Assembly: GCF_002902965.1 (NCBI RefSeq)
Contig: NZ_CP026107.1
Coordinates: 1,860,001-1,924,000 of the forward strand
Direction: 5' to 3'
DNA: 64,000 bases
DNA from: Paraburkholderia hospita
GTDB taxonomy: Bacteria > Pseudomonadota > Gammaproteobacteria > Burkholderiales > Burkholderiaceae
Made by a program: the position numbers and the translations under genes. Under the pieces are notes generated by a model. That model saw only the letters and a list, made by a program, of their open reading frames with translations, did no database searches and was not told the origin of the DNA. Of the stretch, positions 1 through 11,717 are shown one piece after another; positions within the stretch are counted from its first letter, which is position 1, and every line of letters begins with the position of its first letter.

Positions 1-96
1 CGGCAGACACAGCGCCACAATCCAAGGCAGGTAGCGCAGCGCGCGCGGTGCCGGGCCTGACGAAGCCAGTTGCGATTGCTTCACCGATTGCTTCAC
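1..96 (-). CDS. Branched-chain/amide-type ABC transporter permease, LivM/UrtC-like (5' end only)
   Basis: Only about 32 codons lie in the window; the gene runs off the left edge. The frame opens with a GTG that overlaps the stop codon of the upstream permease (GTGA), the usual coupling of LivH and LivM genes. The visible N-terminus is a short polar stretch (MKQSVKQSQ...) followed by Leu-Pro-Trp-Ile-Val-Ala-Leu, which looks like the start of a first membrane helix. A second in-frame GTG sits 12 bases downstream because the first 12 bases are tandemly duplicated, so the true start is uncertain by four codons. Family assignment rests mainly on position directly behind a LivH-like permease and a matching binding protein. 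Confidence 0.65.
   Translation of the reverse strand, partial: MKQSVKQSQLASSGPAPRALRYLPWIVALCLP
73..96. repeat. 12-bp perfect tandem duplication at the start of the LivM-like gene
   Basis: CGATTGCTTCAC occurs twice in a row (73-84 and 85-96). On the minus strand each copy begins with GTG, giving two in-frame start codons four codons apart (MKQS-VKQS). Confidence 0.9.
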
Positions 97-974
97 GTCT
101 CCTCCCGGCGCAAGCGCATGAACAGATTGCCGAGCCCTTGCGGCATCAGCCGGATTACGACGATGACCGTCACGAGCAGGCCGATCTGCCCGAACAGCTG
201 ACCGTAGGACGCGGTGAGCGCGGTCTGGATGATCGCCAGCACGCCCGCCGCCGGCGTCGTTCCAGCAATCACATTCGCGCCCCCGACGACCACCGAGACA
301 AACGCCTGCACGATGAAGTTGCTGCCCATCGTCGGCACTGCCGTCATGGTCGGCGCGTATAGCGCGCCCGTGAGTCCGGCGAGTCCCGCGCCCAGCGCGA
401 AGGTCAGCGTGTAGAGACGATCCGTGCGCAAACCAAGGCATTGCGCAATGTTGGCATTCTGAATCGTCGCGCGCGCACAGACGCCGTAGTTGGTCTTGAA
501 GAACAGTAGATAAAGCGCGAACAGAATGCAAAGCGCGATCAACGGCAGCACCGCGCGATACGTCGAGAACGAATACTCGCCGAGCGAGAACGCGCCGAAC
601 GGCGTGCCGATGCCTTCGAGCGACGGACCGGCGACGAGCAGCATGGTCTGCTGCACGATCAGGCTGATGGCCCACGTCGCCACGACGGAATCGAACAGGC
701 GGTCATAAAGATGACGAATCACCAGCCGCTCGATCACGACGCCCGCAATCGCCGCGGCAAGCGCGCCGAGCAGCATCGCGAGCGGCAGCGGTACGCCGTG
801 CTTGGCCGTGATGATGGTGACATACGCGCCGCACATGATGAACTCGCCATGCGCGAGATTGATGACGCCCATCATGCCGAAGATCACCGCAAGCCCGAGC
901 GCGGCCAGCACCAGATACGCAAAGCTGTCGCCGAACTGATAGATCAGCGAATAGAGCACCGACAAGGTGGCCAT
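93..974 (-). CDS. Branched-chain amino acid/urea/amide-type ABC transporter permease (LivH/UrtB-like)
   Basis: A 293-residue integral membrane protein of the LivH/UrtB permease family. It is almost entirely hydrophobic, with the family hallmark INLAHGEF near residue 40 and the permease loop region around the conserved Gly-Leu-Arg (CLGLRTDRLYTLTFALGAG) near residue 180. Start chosen at the ATG giving MATLSVLYSLIYQFGDS; an upstream in-frame ATG adds 14 charged residues unlike the family. It forms the inner-membrane channel with the LivM-like partner downstream and receives ligand from the binding protein encoded 61 bases upstream. The binding protein type suggests urea, short-chain amides or similar ligands rather than leucine; the ligand itself is inference. 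Confidence 0.9.
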   Translation of the reverse strand: MATLSVLYSLIYQFGDSFAYLVLAALGLAVIFGMMGVINLAHGEFIMCGAYVTIITAKHGVPLPLAMLLGALAAAIAGVVIERLVIRHLYDRLFDSVVATWAISLIVQQTMLLVAGPSLEGIGTPFGAFSLGEYSFSTYRAVLPLIALCILFALYLLFFKTNYGVCARATIQNANIAQCLGLRTDRLYTLTFALGAGLAGLTGALYAPTMTAVPTMGSNFIVQAFVSVVVGGANVIAGTTPAAGVLAIIQTALTASYGQLFGQIGLLVTVIVVIRLMPQGLGNLFMRLRREET

Positions 975-1035
975 GATTGCTCCACTTTCAGAGAACGGGT
1001 GCGCCCTTCGAACCATCCGAGCGCGCCCGTTCGGG

Positions 1036-2280
1036 TCACGACTTCTTCGGCAGATTCGACGGCGTGTACTGACGATGATCCGGCTTGTTCGGCAGATCGC
1101 ATCCCACCTTGCCGAGCCAGTACGGCTGCACGTCGTCCCAGACCTTCGGGATATCGACGGAATGATCGTCCTTCACATGCACGAGATAGATCGTATGGCT
1201 CGCGTGATGGCTCTTCGGGTCGATGCAGACTTTGCCCTGTGCGCCTTCCGTGCAGATGCCGCCGCTCTCCAGCGCCTTGCGCACGGCATCCTGATTGGTG
1301 GACTTCGCCTTTTCGGCTGCCGCCTTGTAGAGATAGATGGCGTCGTAGGCGTTGGCGGCTTCCTGATTGATGTACGGCTCGTTCGGGAACTTCGCGTGAA
1401 AGCGCTTCTTGAAGTCGTTGCTGGCGGGCGTATCGACTTCCTCGACATAGTTCGCGGTCACGTACATGTCCTTCAATGCAGGCGGTTTGAAGCGCTTGTG
1501 CTCATACGCCTGACCGACGTTCACCGAACTCGCCATCGGCAGATTCAGATGTGCCGAGGCCTGCTGCTCGTAGTACGACGCCTGATTCGCGCCGACCAGC
1601 AAGGTCACGACAAAATCGGGCTTGGCCTTCTGGATGTTCTGGATCGTCTGACCGAATTGCGATACCGACAGCGGGATGAACTCCTCGCCCACCATCGTGC
1701 CGCCGTTCTCCTTCACGATGTTGCGCACCCATTCGGCGGAAATCTGCCCGAAGTTGTAGTCGGCGGCGATCGTGTACACCTTCTTGCCGAACTTCTGCAT
1801 CATCCACGGAATCAGCGTCGAGAACTGCTGCTCGGGCACGGCGCCTGTTACGAAGGTATTGGTGTCGCACACACCGCCCTCGTATTGGTTGTCGTACCAG
1901 TAGAGTTGATGCGCGCGATCCATGATGGGACGAATCGCTTCACGCGAAGCGCTGGAGAACGCGCCGAAGATCACGTCCGGCTTGTCGGTCTGAACCAGGC
2001 GCCGCGCGAGTTCCTGGAACTTGGTGTTATCCGATTGCGTGTCGTACGCGATGAGCTGGATCGGGCGGCCCAGGATGCCGCCCTTCGCGTTGATTTCGTC
2101 GACGGCGAGCTGCGTGGCGTGAATCTTCGGGATGGTCGCGAGCGCGAAGTTGCCCGACGCGTCTTCGAGCAGGCCGATTTTCACGGGTTCGGCGGCATCC
2201 GTGACATTCGCGACAAGCGAAGTGACTGCAAGTCCTGCAATGAAGGCCAGACGCATCCAGCCGGACGGCTTAAGCAACAT
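1036..2280 (-). CDS. Periplasmic ABC-transporter substrate-binding protein, amide/urea type (AmiC/UrtA/FmdD-like)
   Basis: A 414-residue precursor. The start at 2280 gives MLLKPSGWMRLAFIAG, a basic n-region and hydrophobic core that ends at VTDAA|EP, a good signal peptidase I site; the longer frame upstream lies in the terminator. The mature part is a periplasmic-binding-protein type I fold: EPVKIGLLEDASGNFA at the start, LAVDEINAKGGILGRPIQL, and the ligand-region YWYDNQYEGG typical of the short-chain amide/urea subgroup. It is the first gene of a minus-strand operon with two permeases. Expression probably depends on a promoter at about 2419-2448 and on read-through of the hairpin terminator in its leader. 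Ligand not determined from sequence. Confidence 0.88.
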   Translation of the reverse strand: MLLKPSGWMRLAFIAGLAVTSLVANVTDAAEPVKIGLLEDASGNFALATIPKIHATQLAVDEINAKGGILGRPIQLIAYDTQSDNTKFQELARRLVQTDKPDVIFGAFSSASREAIRPIMDRAHQLYWYDNQYEGGVCDTNTFVTGAVPEQQFSTLIPWMMQKFGKKVYTIAADYNFGQISAEWVRNIVKENGGTMVGEEFIPLSVSQFGQTIQNIQKAKPDFVVTLLVGANQASYYEQQASAHLNLPMASSVNVGQAYEHKRFKPPALKDMYVTANYVEEVDTPASNDFKKRFHAKFPNEPYINQEAANAYDAIYLYKAAAEKAKSTNQDAVRKALESGGICTEGAQGKVCIDPKSHHASHTIYLVHVKDDHSVDIPKVWDDVQPYWLGKVGCDLPNKPDHRQYTPSNLPKKS

Positions 2281-2323
2281 GCGGATTCTCCAGAAATGGG
2301 CTCGAACTCCCCAAAATGCGAAC

Positions 2324-2365
2324 AAAAAAAAGCCCCCTGACGAACACACGGTTCGTCAGGGGGCT
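2324..2365 (-). terminator. Intrinsic terminator in the leader of the amide-type ABC operon
   Basis: A perfect 15-bp stem (2331-2345 with 2351-2365) closes a 5-base loop. On the minus strand it is followed at once by eight U residues, a textbook Rho-independent terminator. It lies 44 bases upstream of the binding-protein start codon and downstream of a good sigma70 promoter, so it is either an attenuator of that operon, the end of a roughly 85-nt small RNA, or the terminator of the LysR gene further upstream. Confidence 0.85.
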
Positions 2366-2418
2366 TCTGTGCCGGATCCTCGGGCGGACATCTTTGTCGG
2401 GCCGCGAGGAATGGATGC

Positions 2419-2448
2419 AGTCTAAAGCGCCGAATTTTCTGTTGTCAA
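2419..2448 (-). promoter_or_regulatory. Predicted sigma70 promoter for the amide-type ABC operon leader
   Basis: On the minus strand a perfect TTGACA (2443-2448) is followed after 17-18 bases by TTAGAC/TAGACT (2419-2425). Transcription should begin near 2412, giving a leader of about 130 nt before the binding-protein start. The leader can form a nested hairpin (CCTCG paired with CGAGG) before the terminator stem. Confidence 0.6.
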
Positions 2449-2496
2449 CGCTGATCAAAAATCCTTCTGCCGTCCGCGCGCTCGTGGAACCTGGCT

Positions 2497-3429
2497 TTAC
2501 AAGCGCTCGATCAGCCGCGCGTCGCCATGCTCGCAGTACGCGTGACATGCGGTGCGTGCAGCGTTCGCCGCGCCGTGCACGAACAACGGCGCGTCCGAGC
2601 GGCGCGACATCGACACCACGATCGAAGGCGGCGACGGTTGCAACGGCAACTCAACCACTTCGCCGCGCGCGATCAATTCGTCGACAAAAAGGCGCGGAAT
2701 GGCCGCGACGCCAAAACCGTCGCGCACCAGTTGCACGATCACCGAGATCGACGGCGAACCCGTGATGCGGGTGTCGGCGAGCGGCACGCCATTCGCGAGC
2801 GCAAGCTTGCTGACGATGTCTTCGAGCGCGCGATGCGGCGCGGTTCCGCGGCCGAACGTCAGAATGGGATGCCGCAACACGCGCTTTGCGAGCCCGCTGC
2901 GAGACAACGGCAACAGACCCGCGCGCGCGATCCAGTGAACGGGGTAATTGGCGAGCGCGTCGCACACGACCGATTCCTCATCGCTGCCCTCCACGCGAAT
3001 GATCAGATCGAGTTCTCCCGCCATCAGGCGGCGCTGCAGCACCACGCTCACGTCCACCGCGAGATCCACCTCGAGTTGTGGATAGTCGGTGGCGAGCATG
3101 CGCATGTAGTCGGCGAGCCAGCTGTGCACGACGGTTTCGATCACGCCCAGGCGCAGCTTGCCGCGCATCGCGCCTTCGTTGGAAGCGGCCGCCTGCAACT
3201 GGCGCGTCGCCTCGACCACGGCTTTCGCGTAGCCGAGCAGGTAGTCGCCGTTCGGCGTGAGGCGGAATTCGCGGCTGTCGCGATCGACCAGCACGGTCTG
3301 CAATTCATCTTCGAGCGCCTTCAGACGCTGGGAGATCGCAGCGGGCGTGGCATGCAGCGCCGTTGCCGTCGTGCGAAAGCTGCGCAACTTCGCGAGCGTG
3401 ACGAATGTTTCGAGAAAGCGAGTGTTCAT
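2497..3429 (-). CDS. LysR-family transcriptional regulator
   Basis: A 310-residue LysR-type regulator. Residues 1-60 form the winged HTH (MNTRFLETFVTLAKLRSFRT, then TPAAISQRLKALEDEL), followed by a periplasmic-binding-like effector domain with the usual LGVIETV and GFGVAAIPR segments. Length is normal for the family. It is divergent from the D-glutamate cyclase / MFS / 5-oxoprolinase operon starting at 3623, with about 190 bases between them containing an inverted repeat, which makes that operon the likely target. It also lies directly upstream, on the same strand, of the amide-type ABC operon. Effector unknown; a 5-oxoproline or glutamate-related ligand is inference from context. Confidence 0.92.
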   Translation of the reverse strand: MNTRFLETFVTLAKLRSFRTTATALHATPAAISQRLKALEDELQTVLVDRDSREFRLTPNGDYLLGYAKAVVEATRQLQAAASNEGAMRGKLRLGVIETVVHSWLADYMRMLATDYPQLEVDLAVDVSVVLQRRLMAGELDLIIRVEGSDEESVVCDALANYPVHWIARAGLLPLSRSGLAKRVLRHPILTFGRGTAPHRALEDIVSKLALANGVPLADTRITGSPSISVIVQLVRDGFGVAAIPRLFVDELIARGEVVELPLQPSPPSIVVSMSRRSDAPLFVHGAANAARTACHAYCEHGDARLIERL

Positions 3430-3508
3430 GGCGCGAAGCGCTTCAAAAAAAGCGACGTGACTCGGGAAAACCCGCGGATTCGTTAAGAAATTCTATTCGT
3501 GGACAGCA

Positions 3509-3549
3509 AAGAAAACTAGTTGGCGTCAAATTTTCTTCTTTTCTATGCT
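3509..3549 (+). promoter_or_regulatory. Candidate LysR operator and promoter for the D-glutamate cyclase operon
   Basis: An inverted repeat AAGAAAA (3509-3515) ... TTTTCTT (3531-3537) with a 15-base spacer lies between the divergent genes. A possible -35 TTGGCG (3520-3525) and -10 TATGCT (3544-3549) overlap it. LysR proteins commonly bind such dyads between their own gene and the divergent target. Confidence 0.4.
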
Positions 3550-3622
3550 TTGCCTGACGGTACGCAATTCGATGTGTGATGCGCGCGCCGCCAACCGAAA
3601 ACATTCAGAAGCCCGCCCGACC

Positions 3623-4396
3623 ATGACTCCATCCGAATTCCGCCAGGCCGTTCGTCACGGCGACTTCCGCGGCCCGACAGCCGGACATTGCGGCGAGTAC
3701 GCGCAGGCCAATCTCGCGATACTGCCCGCCGCGCACGCGCATGATTTCCTGCGCTTCTGCCATGCAAATCCGAAACCGTGCCCGCTGCTGGGCGTCGGCG
3801 AACCGGGCGACTTCCGCGTGCCTGTGCTTGGCCGCGACATCGATATCCGCACCGATGTGCCGGCCTACAACGTCTATCGCGACGGCGTGCTGAGCGAGCG
3901 CGTCGACTCCATTGAAGCGCTCTGGCAGGACGATTTCGTCGTGTTCGCGATCGGCTGCTCGTTTTCGTTCGAGCACATGCTCGCGCTCGAAGGCATTGGG
4001 CTGCGCCACGTCGAAGAGGGACGCAACGTGCCGATGTACCGCACGCATATCGCCAACCGGCGCGCAGGCGTGTTCGGCGGCGAACTCGTGGTGTCGATGC
4101 GCCCGATGCGCGGCGCCGACGCGATTCGCGCCGTGCAGATCACGAGCCGCTTTCCAGGCGTGCACGGTGCGCCCGTCCATATCGGCGACCCTGCGGAGCT
4201 TGGCATCGCCGATCTCGCGCGCCCCGACTTCGGCGACGCGGTAACGATCCGTGCGGGTGAACTGCCCGTCTACTGGGCGTGCGGCGTGACCCCGCAGACC
4301 GCGTTGATGGCGGCAAAGCTGCCTCTCGCGATCGCCCATGCACCGGGCCACATGCTGATGACGGATATCACGAACGCGTCGCTAGCCGTGTTCTGA
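3623..4396 (+). CDS. D-glutamate cyclase family protein (DUF1445, putative hydro-lyase)
   Basis: A 257-residue soluble protein of the DUF1445 / D-glutamate cyclase family. Recognisable family segments are [17 protein letters not shown] near residue 15, [34 protein letters not shown] near 115 and the C-terminal [28 protein letters not shown]. The mammalian member converts between D-glutamate and 5-oxo-D-proline; most bacterial members are unstudied. Start at 3623 rather than the upstream ATG at 3545, whose extra 26 residues lie in the promoter region. It is followed by an MFS carrier and an OPLAH-type 5-oxoprolinase, a context that fits glutamate/5-oxoproline chemistry. The exact reaction in this organism is inferred. 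Confidence 0.88.
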   Translation: MTPSEFRQAVRHGDFRGPTAGHCGEYAQANLAILPAAHAHDFLRFCHANPKPCPLLGVGEPGDFRVPVLGRDIDIRTDVPAYNVYRDGVLSERVDSIEALWQDDFVVFAIGCSFSFEHMLALEGIGLRHVEEGRNVPMYRTHIANRRAGVFGGELVVSMRPMRGADAIRAVQITSRFPGVHGAPVHIGDPAELGIADLARPDFGDAVTIRAGELPVYWACGVTPQTALMAAKLPLAIAHAPGHMLMTDITNASLAVF

Positions 4397-4562
4397 CAAC
4401 CGCGGCGCGTTGCGCCGCATCGCTGGGCATCCCATTCGTTGAACGAGATCTGGCCGCGCCGACCAGAGGGGCTGGCTCATTCCTTTGAATCATTTTCAGG
4501 CGTGCGGGCGGCGCCGCACGTGCCCCAGGCGTCCCACACGCGTCGATCAACAGGAGCAACAG

Positions 4563-5861
4563 ATGGACAGCAAGACACTCACGGCAATCGCTGACGAGCC
4601 CAGCGAAGCAGCCGGCGCCAGCCGGCTTTCATGGTACGCAGAAGCCGGTCCGCGCGCACGTCGTGCGTTCTGGAGCTGCAAGGTCGGCTACATGCTCGAC
4701 GGCATGGACACGCAGATGCTCTCGTTCGTGATCCCGACGCTCGTCGCGACGTGGGGCATCACGCTCGCGGATGCGGGATTCATCGGCACGCTGACGCTGC
4801 TTTCGTCGGCGTTGGGCGGCTGGATCGCGGGCATATTGTCGGACCGCATCGGCCGCGTGCGCACGCTGCAGCTCACCGTGCTGTGGTTCGCCGTCTTCAC
4901 CGGTCTATGCGGACTCGCGCAGAACTACGGCCAGTTGCTCGCCGCGCGCGCACTGATGGGTTTCGGCTTCGGCGGTGAATGGACTGCGGGCGCCGTGCTG
5001 ATCGGCGAGGTGATTCGCGCACGCGACCGCGGCAAGGCCGTGGGCCTCGTGCAGTCCGGCTGGGCGCTCGGCTGGGGATTGGCCGCCCTGCTCTACGCCG
5101 TGCTCTTCTCGGCGATGGCGCCGGAAATCGCGTGGCGCGCGCTATTCCTGATCGGCCTCGTGCCCGCGCTTCTCGTGCTGGTGATCCGCCGCTATGTGAA
5201 GGAACCCGAAGTGTTCGAGCAGGCGAAGGCGATACGGCGCGACACCAACGATACACCGCGCTTCACTGAGATCTTCGCGCCGAAGCTGCTGTCCACGACG
5301 CTGCGCGCCGCGCTGCTCACGACGGGCGCGCAGGGCGGCTACTACGCGATCACCACGTGGCTGCCCACGTTCCTCAAGACGGAACGCCATCTCACGGTGA
5401 TGGGCACGGGCGGCTACCTGGCGATGATCATCGTTGGCTCGTATATCGGCTACCTGTCGAGCGCGTGGCTGACGGACCGCATTGGCCGCAAGCCCAATTT
5501 CATTCTGTTCGCCGTCGGCTCGATGGCCATCGCGTTCGCCTACACGTCGCTGCCGCTGACGAATATGTCGATGCTCTGGCTCGGTTTTCCGCTTGGCTTC
5601 TTCGCCTCCGGCATCTTCTCGGGCATGGGCGCGTTTCTCACTGAACTCTTCCCCACCCGCGTGCGCGGTTCGGGACAGGGCTTCTGCTACAACGTCGGCC
5701 GCGCGATCGGCGCGCTGTTTCCCGTGCTGATTGGCTCGCTGTCGAAAGAGTTCGGCCTTGGCACCAGCATCGGTATTTTTGCGGTGGCCGCCTACGGCGT
5801 GCTGATTATCGCCGCCCTCACATTGCCCGAAACACGCGGACGCGAACTCGAATCCGCATGA
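4563..5861 (+). CDS. MFS transporter, aromatic-acid/sugar-acid symporter type
   Basis: A 432-residue 12-helix major facilitator. The start at 4563 has an AGGAG ribosome site 8 bases upstream (the earlier ATG at 4485 has none). Family motifs: [15 protein letters not shown] in helix 1, the loop 2-3 motif [27 protein letters not shown] in helix 4, and [17 protein letters not shown] in the second half. It lies between the D-glutamate cyclase homologue and the 5-oxoprolinase, overlapping a possible start of the latter by ATGA, so it probably imports their substrate (5-oxoproline or a related lactam/acid; inference). It is clearly paralogous to the MFS carrier at 52976-54262. Confidence 0.9.
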   Translation: MDSKTLTAIADEPSEAAGASRLSWYAEAGPRARRAFWSCKVGYMLDGMDTQMLSFVIPTLVATWGITLADAGFIGTLTLLSSALGGWIAGILSDRIGRVRTLQLTVLWFAVFTGLCGLAQNYGQLLAARALMGFGFGGEWTAGAVLIGEVIRARDRGKAVGLVQSGWALGWGLAALLYAVLFSAMAPEIAWRALFLIGLVPALLVLVIRRYVKEPEVFEQAKAIRRDTNDTPRFTEIFAPKLLSTTLRAALLTTGAQGGYYAITTWLPTFLKTERHLTVMGTGGYLAMIIVGSYIGYLSSAWLTDRIGRKPNFILFAVGSMAIAFAYTSLPLTNMSMLWLGFPLGFFASGIFSGMGAFLTELFPTRVRGSGQGFCYNVGRAIGALFPVLIGSLSKEFGLGTSIGIFAVAAYGVLIIAALTLPETRGRELESA

Positions 5862-5932
5862 ACCCGGCACGCCCGATTGCGTGCTCATTCGATCACCCGT
5901 CTCCGCATTCCGACCTTATCTCTCATCGCACC

Positions 5933-9565
<3,633 letters not shown>

Positions 9566-9622
9566 CGCGGGTTGCGGCGAGCCGTTGCGCAGCGCGGCTC
9601 GCGGTACGTTCTGAAGAGAAAG

Positions 9623-9688
9623 AGGGGCGCATGACCTTCAGCGCCCCTTCGCGGAAGATCGACGCATTGATATGTAGCGTCGATCTTC
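9623..9688. terminator. Two hairpins between convergent genes (likely bidirectional terminator)
   Basis: AGGGGCGC/GCGCCCCT (9623-9630 with 9641-9648) and a perfect 12-bp stem GAAGATCGACGC/GCGTCGATCTTC (9654-9665 with 9677-9688) lie between the 5-oxoprolinase stop and the convergent small gene. No strong U tract follows either stem, so termination efficiency is uncertain. Confidence 0.5.
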
Positions 9689-9723
9689 GAACATGCCTGT
9701 GCAGCACTGCCTTCAGTGCTGGA

Positions 9724-9978
9724 TCATTCCGTTACCCCGAGCAGATGTTCAATGTGTTCTTCAACACGGGCACGCGCCTCGGTGATCGCGTGATCCGTGG
9801 TCCGGGAAACAAGCGGAAAGTCGAGACCATTGCCTTTGAATCTCCCCGCGTAGTGCACCCATGACCGATAGGCGAACACGCCTGAATCGCGCCGGACGAG
9901 GTTGATCGTGACGTCGTAGGTACGCTGCATGCCGCTCGCTCGCGTGTAGGGAAACTTGTGGACCTCCGAGTGAATCAT
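9724..9978 (-). CDS. Small Burkholderia-type conserved hypothetical protein
   Basis: An 84-residue soluble protein starting MIHSEVHKFPYTRASGM. It reads like a compact single domain: an amphipathic beta-rich first half (TYDVTINLVRRDSGVFAYRSWVHY) followed by DFPLVSRTTDHAITEARARVEEHIEHLL, a probable terminal helix. The internal ATG at 9978 was chosen because the longer open frame upstream (to 10293) runs antisense through the neighbouring small gene's frame and has arginine-rich noise composition. No function recognised; small proteins of this type are common in Burkholderiaceae. It lies 106 bases downstream of, and on the same strand as, the gene at 10085. Confidence 0.7.
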   Translation of the reverse strand: MIHSEVHKFPYTRASGMQRTYDVTINLVRRDSGVFAYRSWVHYAGRFKGNGLDFPLVSRTTDHAITEARARVEEHIEHLLGVTE

Positions 9979-10084
9979 GGATACCGCCTCCTGTTGTTCG
10001 ATCGTGGCATGACGCTTCGTGCAGGCAAGCCGTATCTTTCCGGCTTCAAAGCGTCCTGATCGTTGAAGACAAAGCCGTCGCGTC

Positions 10085-10354
10085 TCAAAGAAGATCGGCC
10101 GCAGATCCGTGTCCGCAACCGTCTTTCTTTGACCGGATATCGCAGGGCGGCAACGGCATCGGTTCGTTGTCCGCGAATGCCGTGCCGCACCGCACGGCAA
10201 ACGCAAAGGCCGATTGCCGGTTCGCGAAGTGACCCAGATCGCCAAGCGACGTCGCCTCGCCATCCTCTTCGAGAATAGCGACCCGGGCGACAAAGGTATT
10301 GCCGCTTCGTGCGACCGACGGCTGAATCGCTACACCGTGGTGATAGAAGTGCAT
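10085..10354 (-). CDS. Small Burkholderia-type conserved hypothetical protein
   Basis: An 89-residue protein starting MHFYHHGVAIQPSVARSG and continuing with NTFVARVAILEEDGEATSLGDLGHFA, then AFAFAVRCGTAFADNEPMP. I recognise the overall pattern from many Burkholderia genomes, where it is annotated only as hypothetical. A strong ribosome site (GAGGAGG) lies 5-6 bases before the ATG. No signal peptide or membrane segment. It precedes the 84-residue gene at 9724-9978 on the same strand and may share its transcript. Function unknown; the fold looks like a small beta sheet with one helix, which is inference only. Confidence 0.75.
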   Translation of the reverse strand: MHFYHHGVAIQPSVARSGNTFVARVAILEEDGEATSLGDLGHFANRQSAFAFAVRCGTAFADNEPMPLPPCDIRSKKDGCGHGSAADLL

Positions 10355-10519
10355 ATCGCCTCCTCAGACCCTTATATGGAGACCCCACGGCGGCATGGAT
10401 TGCGCCAATGCTGTCGGGAAGTCCTGACGGTATTGTAAGGTATTTGTCAGTATTCGGGAATGGGATGCGGGTCGGCGCGGCATTGGGACGGCCGCGGGAT
10501 TCGACGGATAACCGCAGAA

Positions 10520-11533
10520 CTATCGGGAAGACATGGACTTACGCGCCTTCCCCAGAGCAGGTTTCGTTTGTGCACCCTCCTCTTCATCCGCCGCGAGCGG
10601 ATTGGCCGTCCCCCTATCCACGCCATGCACTAACCGCTTCGCAAGCCGCGGCTGCCGCAACTGCTCCAGCCACCATTGCAACGCCCGTCCCTCGCGATCG
10701 CTACGCCACGCGACATACGAAACAGTCGGCTCGCGAGGATCAACCGTGGTCTTCTCCACCAATTCGCCGCGCTTCAGCAATGAAGCGACGCTTTGACGCG
10801 GCAGCCAGCCCACGCCCAGACCCGCGCGTTGCGCGAGGATTTTCGCTTGCATGGTCGGCACGGCCAGCGAAGTCTGGCCACCGATCACGCCATACACACG
10901 CCCAGCTGTCGTGCGCGACGAGTCGGCCACCACCACCGCGCGATGCTCGCGTATCTGCTCGCGTCGAAGTGGCTCTTCCACGCTCGAAAGAGGATGCCGC
11001 GCAGCCACTGCGAACACCCATTCGATCGTGCCCAGCTCGAACCAGTGCAGCCCGGGAATCGCAGGAGGTTCGTTGGTCGCGCCCACGATCAGGTCCGCGC
11101 GGCCATCGCGCAACGCTTCCCACGTGCCGCTCAACACCTCGTGTGTGACGCGCAACTGCACACCCGAGTCGAGCGCATCGAAACTGCGTATGACGGGCAT
11201 CAGCAGTTCGAACTCGATGATCTCGTCCGTGACGATCCAGAGGCGATCTTCCCAGCCGCTTGCGATCTGCCGTACGCGCTGCGTCATCCGCGACATGTCG
11301 AGCATCAAACGGGCGGCTTCGTCGGCGAGCACCTGGCCTGCGGGTGTCAGTTGCAGCCGGTAGCGGCGCCGATCGAACAGCAACGCATCAAAGCGTGTTT
11401 CCAGTTGCCGCGCGGCGTGCGACACCGTCGACACTGCCTTGCCGAGCCGCACCGCCGCGCGTGACAGGCTGCCCGTTTCACGAATCGCCTCGAGCAGCGC
11501 CAATTCGTCTTCAGACAACATGTTCGACTCCAT
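10520..11533 (-). CDS. LysR-family transcriptional regulator
   Basis: A 337-residue LysR-type regulator. The N-terminal HTH is MLSEDELALLEAIRETGSLSRAAVRLGKAVSTVSHAARQLE; the effector domain follows with VTHEVLSGTWEALRDGRADLIVGA and QRAGLGVGWLPR. The C-terminus (last 35 residues, EEEGAQTKPALGKARK) is an unusual charged extension. An internal ATG at 11521 is preceded by GGAG at 6 bases and may be the real start. It is divergent from the glutathione S-transferase gene at 11718 with about 180 bases between, so GST and the luciferase-like oxidoreductase behind it are the likely targets. Confidence 0.9.
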   Translation of the reverse strand: MESNMLSEDELALLEAIRETGSLSRAAVRLGKAVSTVSHAARQLETRFDALLFDRRRYRLQLTPAGQVLADEAARLMLDMSRMTQRVRQIASGWEDRLWIVTDEIIEFELLMPVIRSFDALDSGVQLRVTHEVLSGTWEALRDGRADLIVGATNEPPAIPGLHWFELGTIEWVFAVAARHPLSSVEEPLRREQIREHRAVVVADSSRTTAGRVYGVIGGQTSLAVPTMQAKILAQRAGLGVGWLPRQSVASLLKRGELVEKTTVDPREPTVSYVAWRSDREGRALQWWLEQLRQPRLAKRLVHGVDRGTANPLAADEEEGAQTKPALGKARKSMSSR

Positions 11534-11717
11534 CGAAGGTGTTCATCGGCCAGATCGTACGGCAAACGGGGAGTTTGAGTTCAGCATGTGACTATGCGAC
11601 CTGGAGACGGGCTCAAACGCACGTGGCTCCCCGCACATCTGCGGGGACTGCAATACATGGAGCGACCAGGCTGCGCATTCGCTGCGATCTCACCGATGTC
11701 CTCATCAAGGAAACACC

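Noticed and set aside
967..2340. 457-codon plus-strand open frame opposite the binding-protein gene
   Set aside because: It is the antisense shadow of a clear ABC binding protein; the composition is Arg/His/Val-rich with no family pattern and no ribosome site.
2281..2412. Known riboswitch class (guanidine, SAH, SAM) in the ABC-operon leader
   Set aside because: I could not find the conserved core of any class I remember; only the promoter, a possible hairpin and the terminator are supported.
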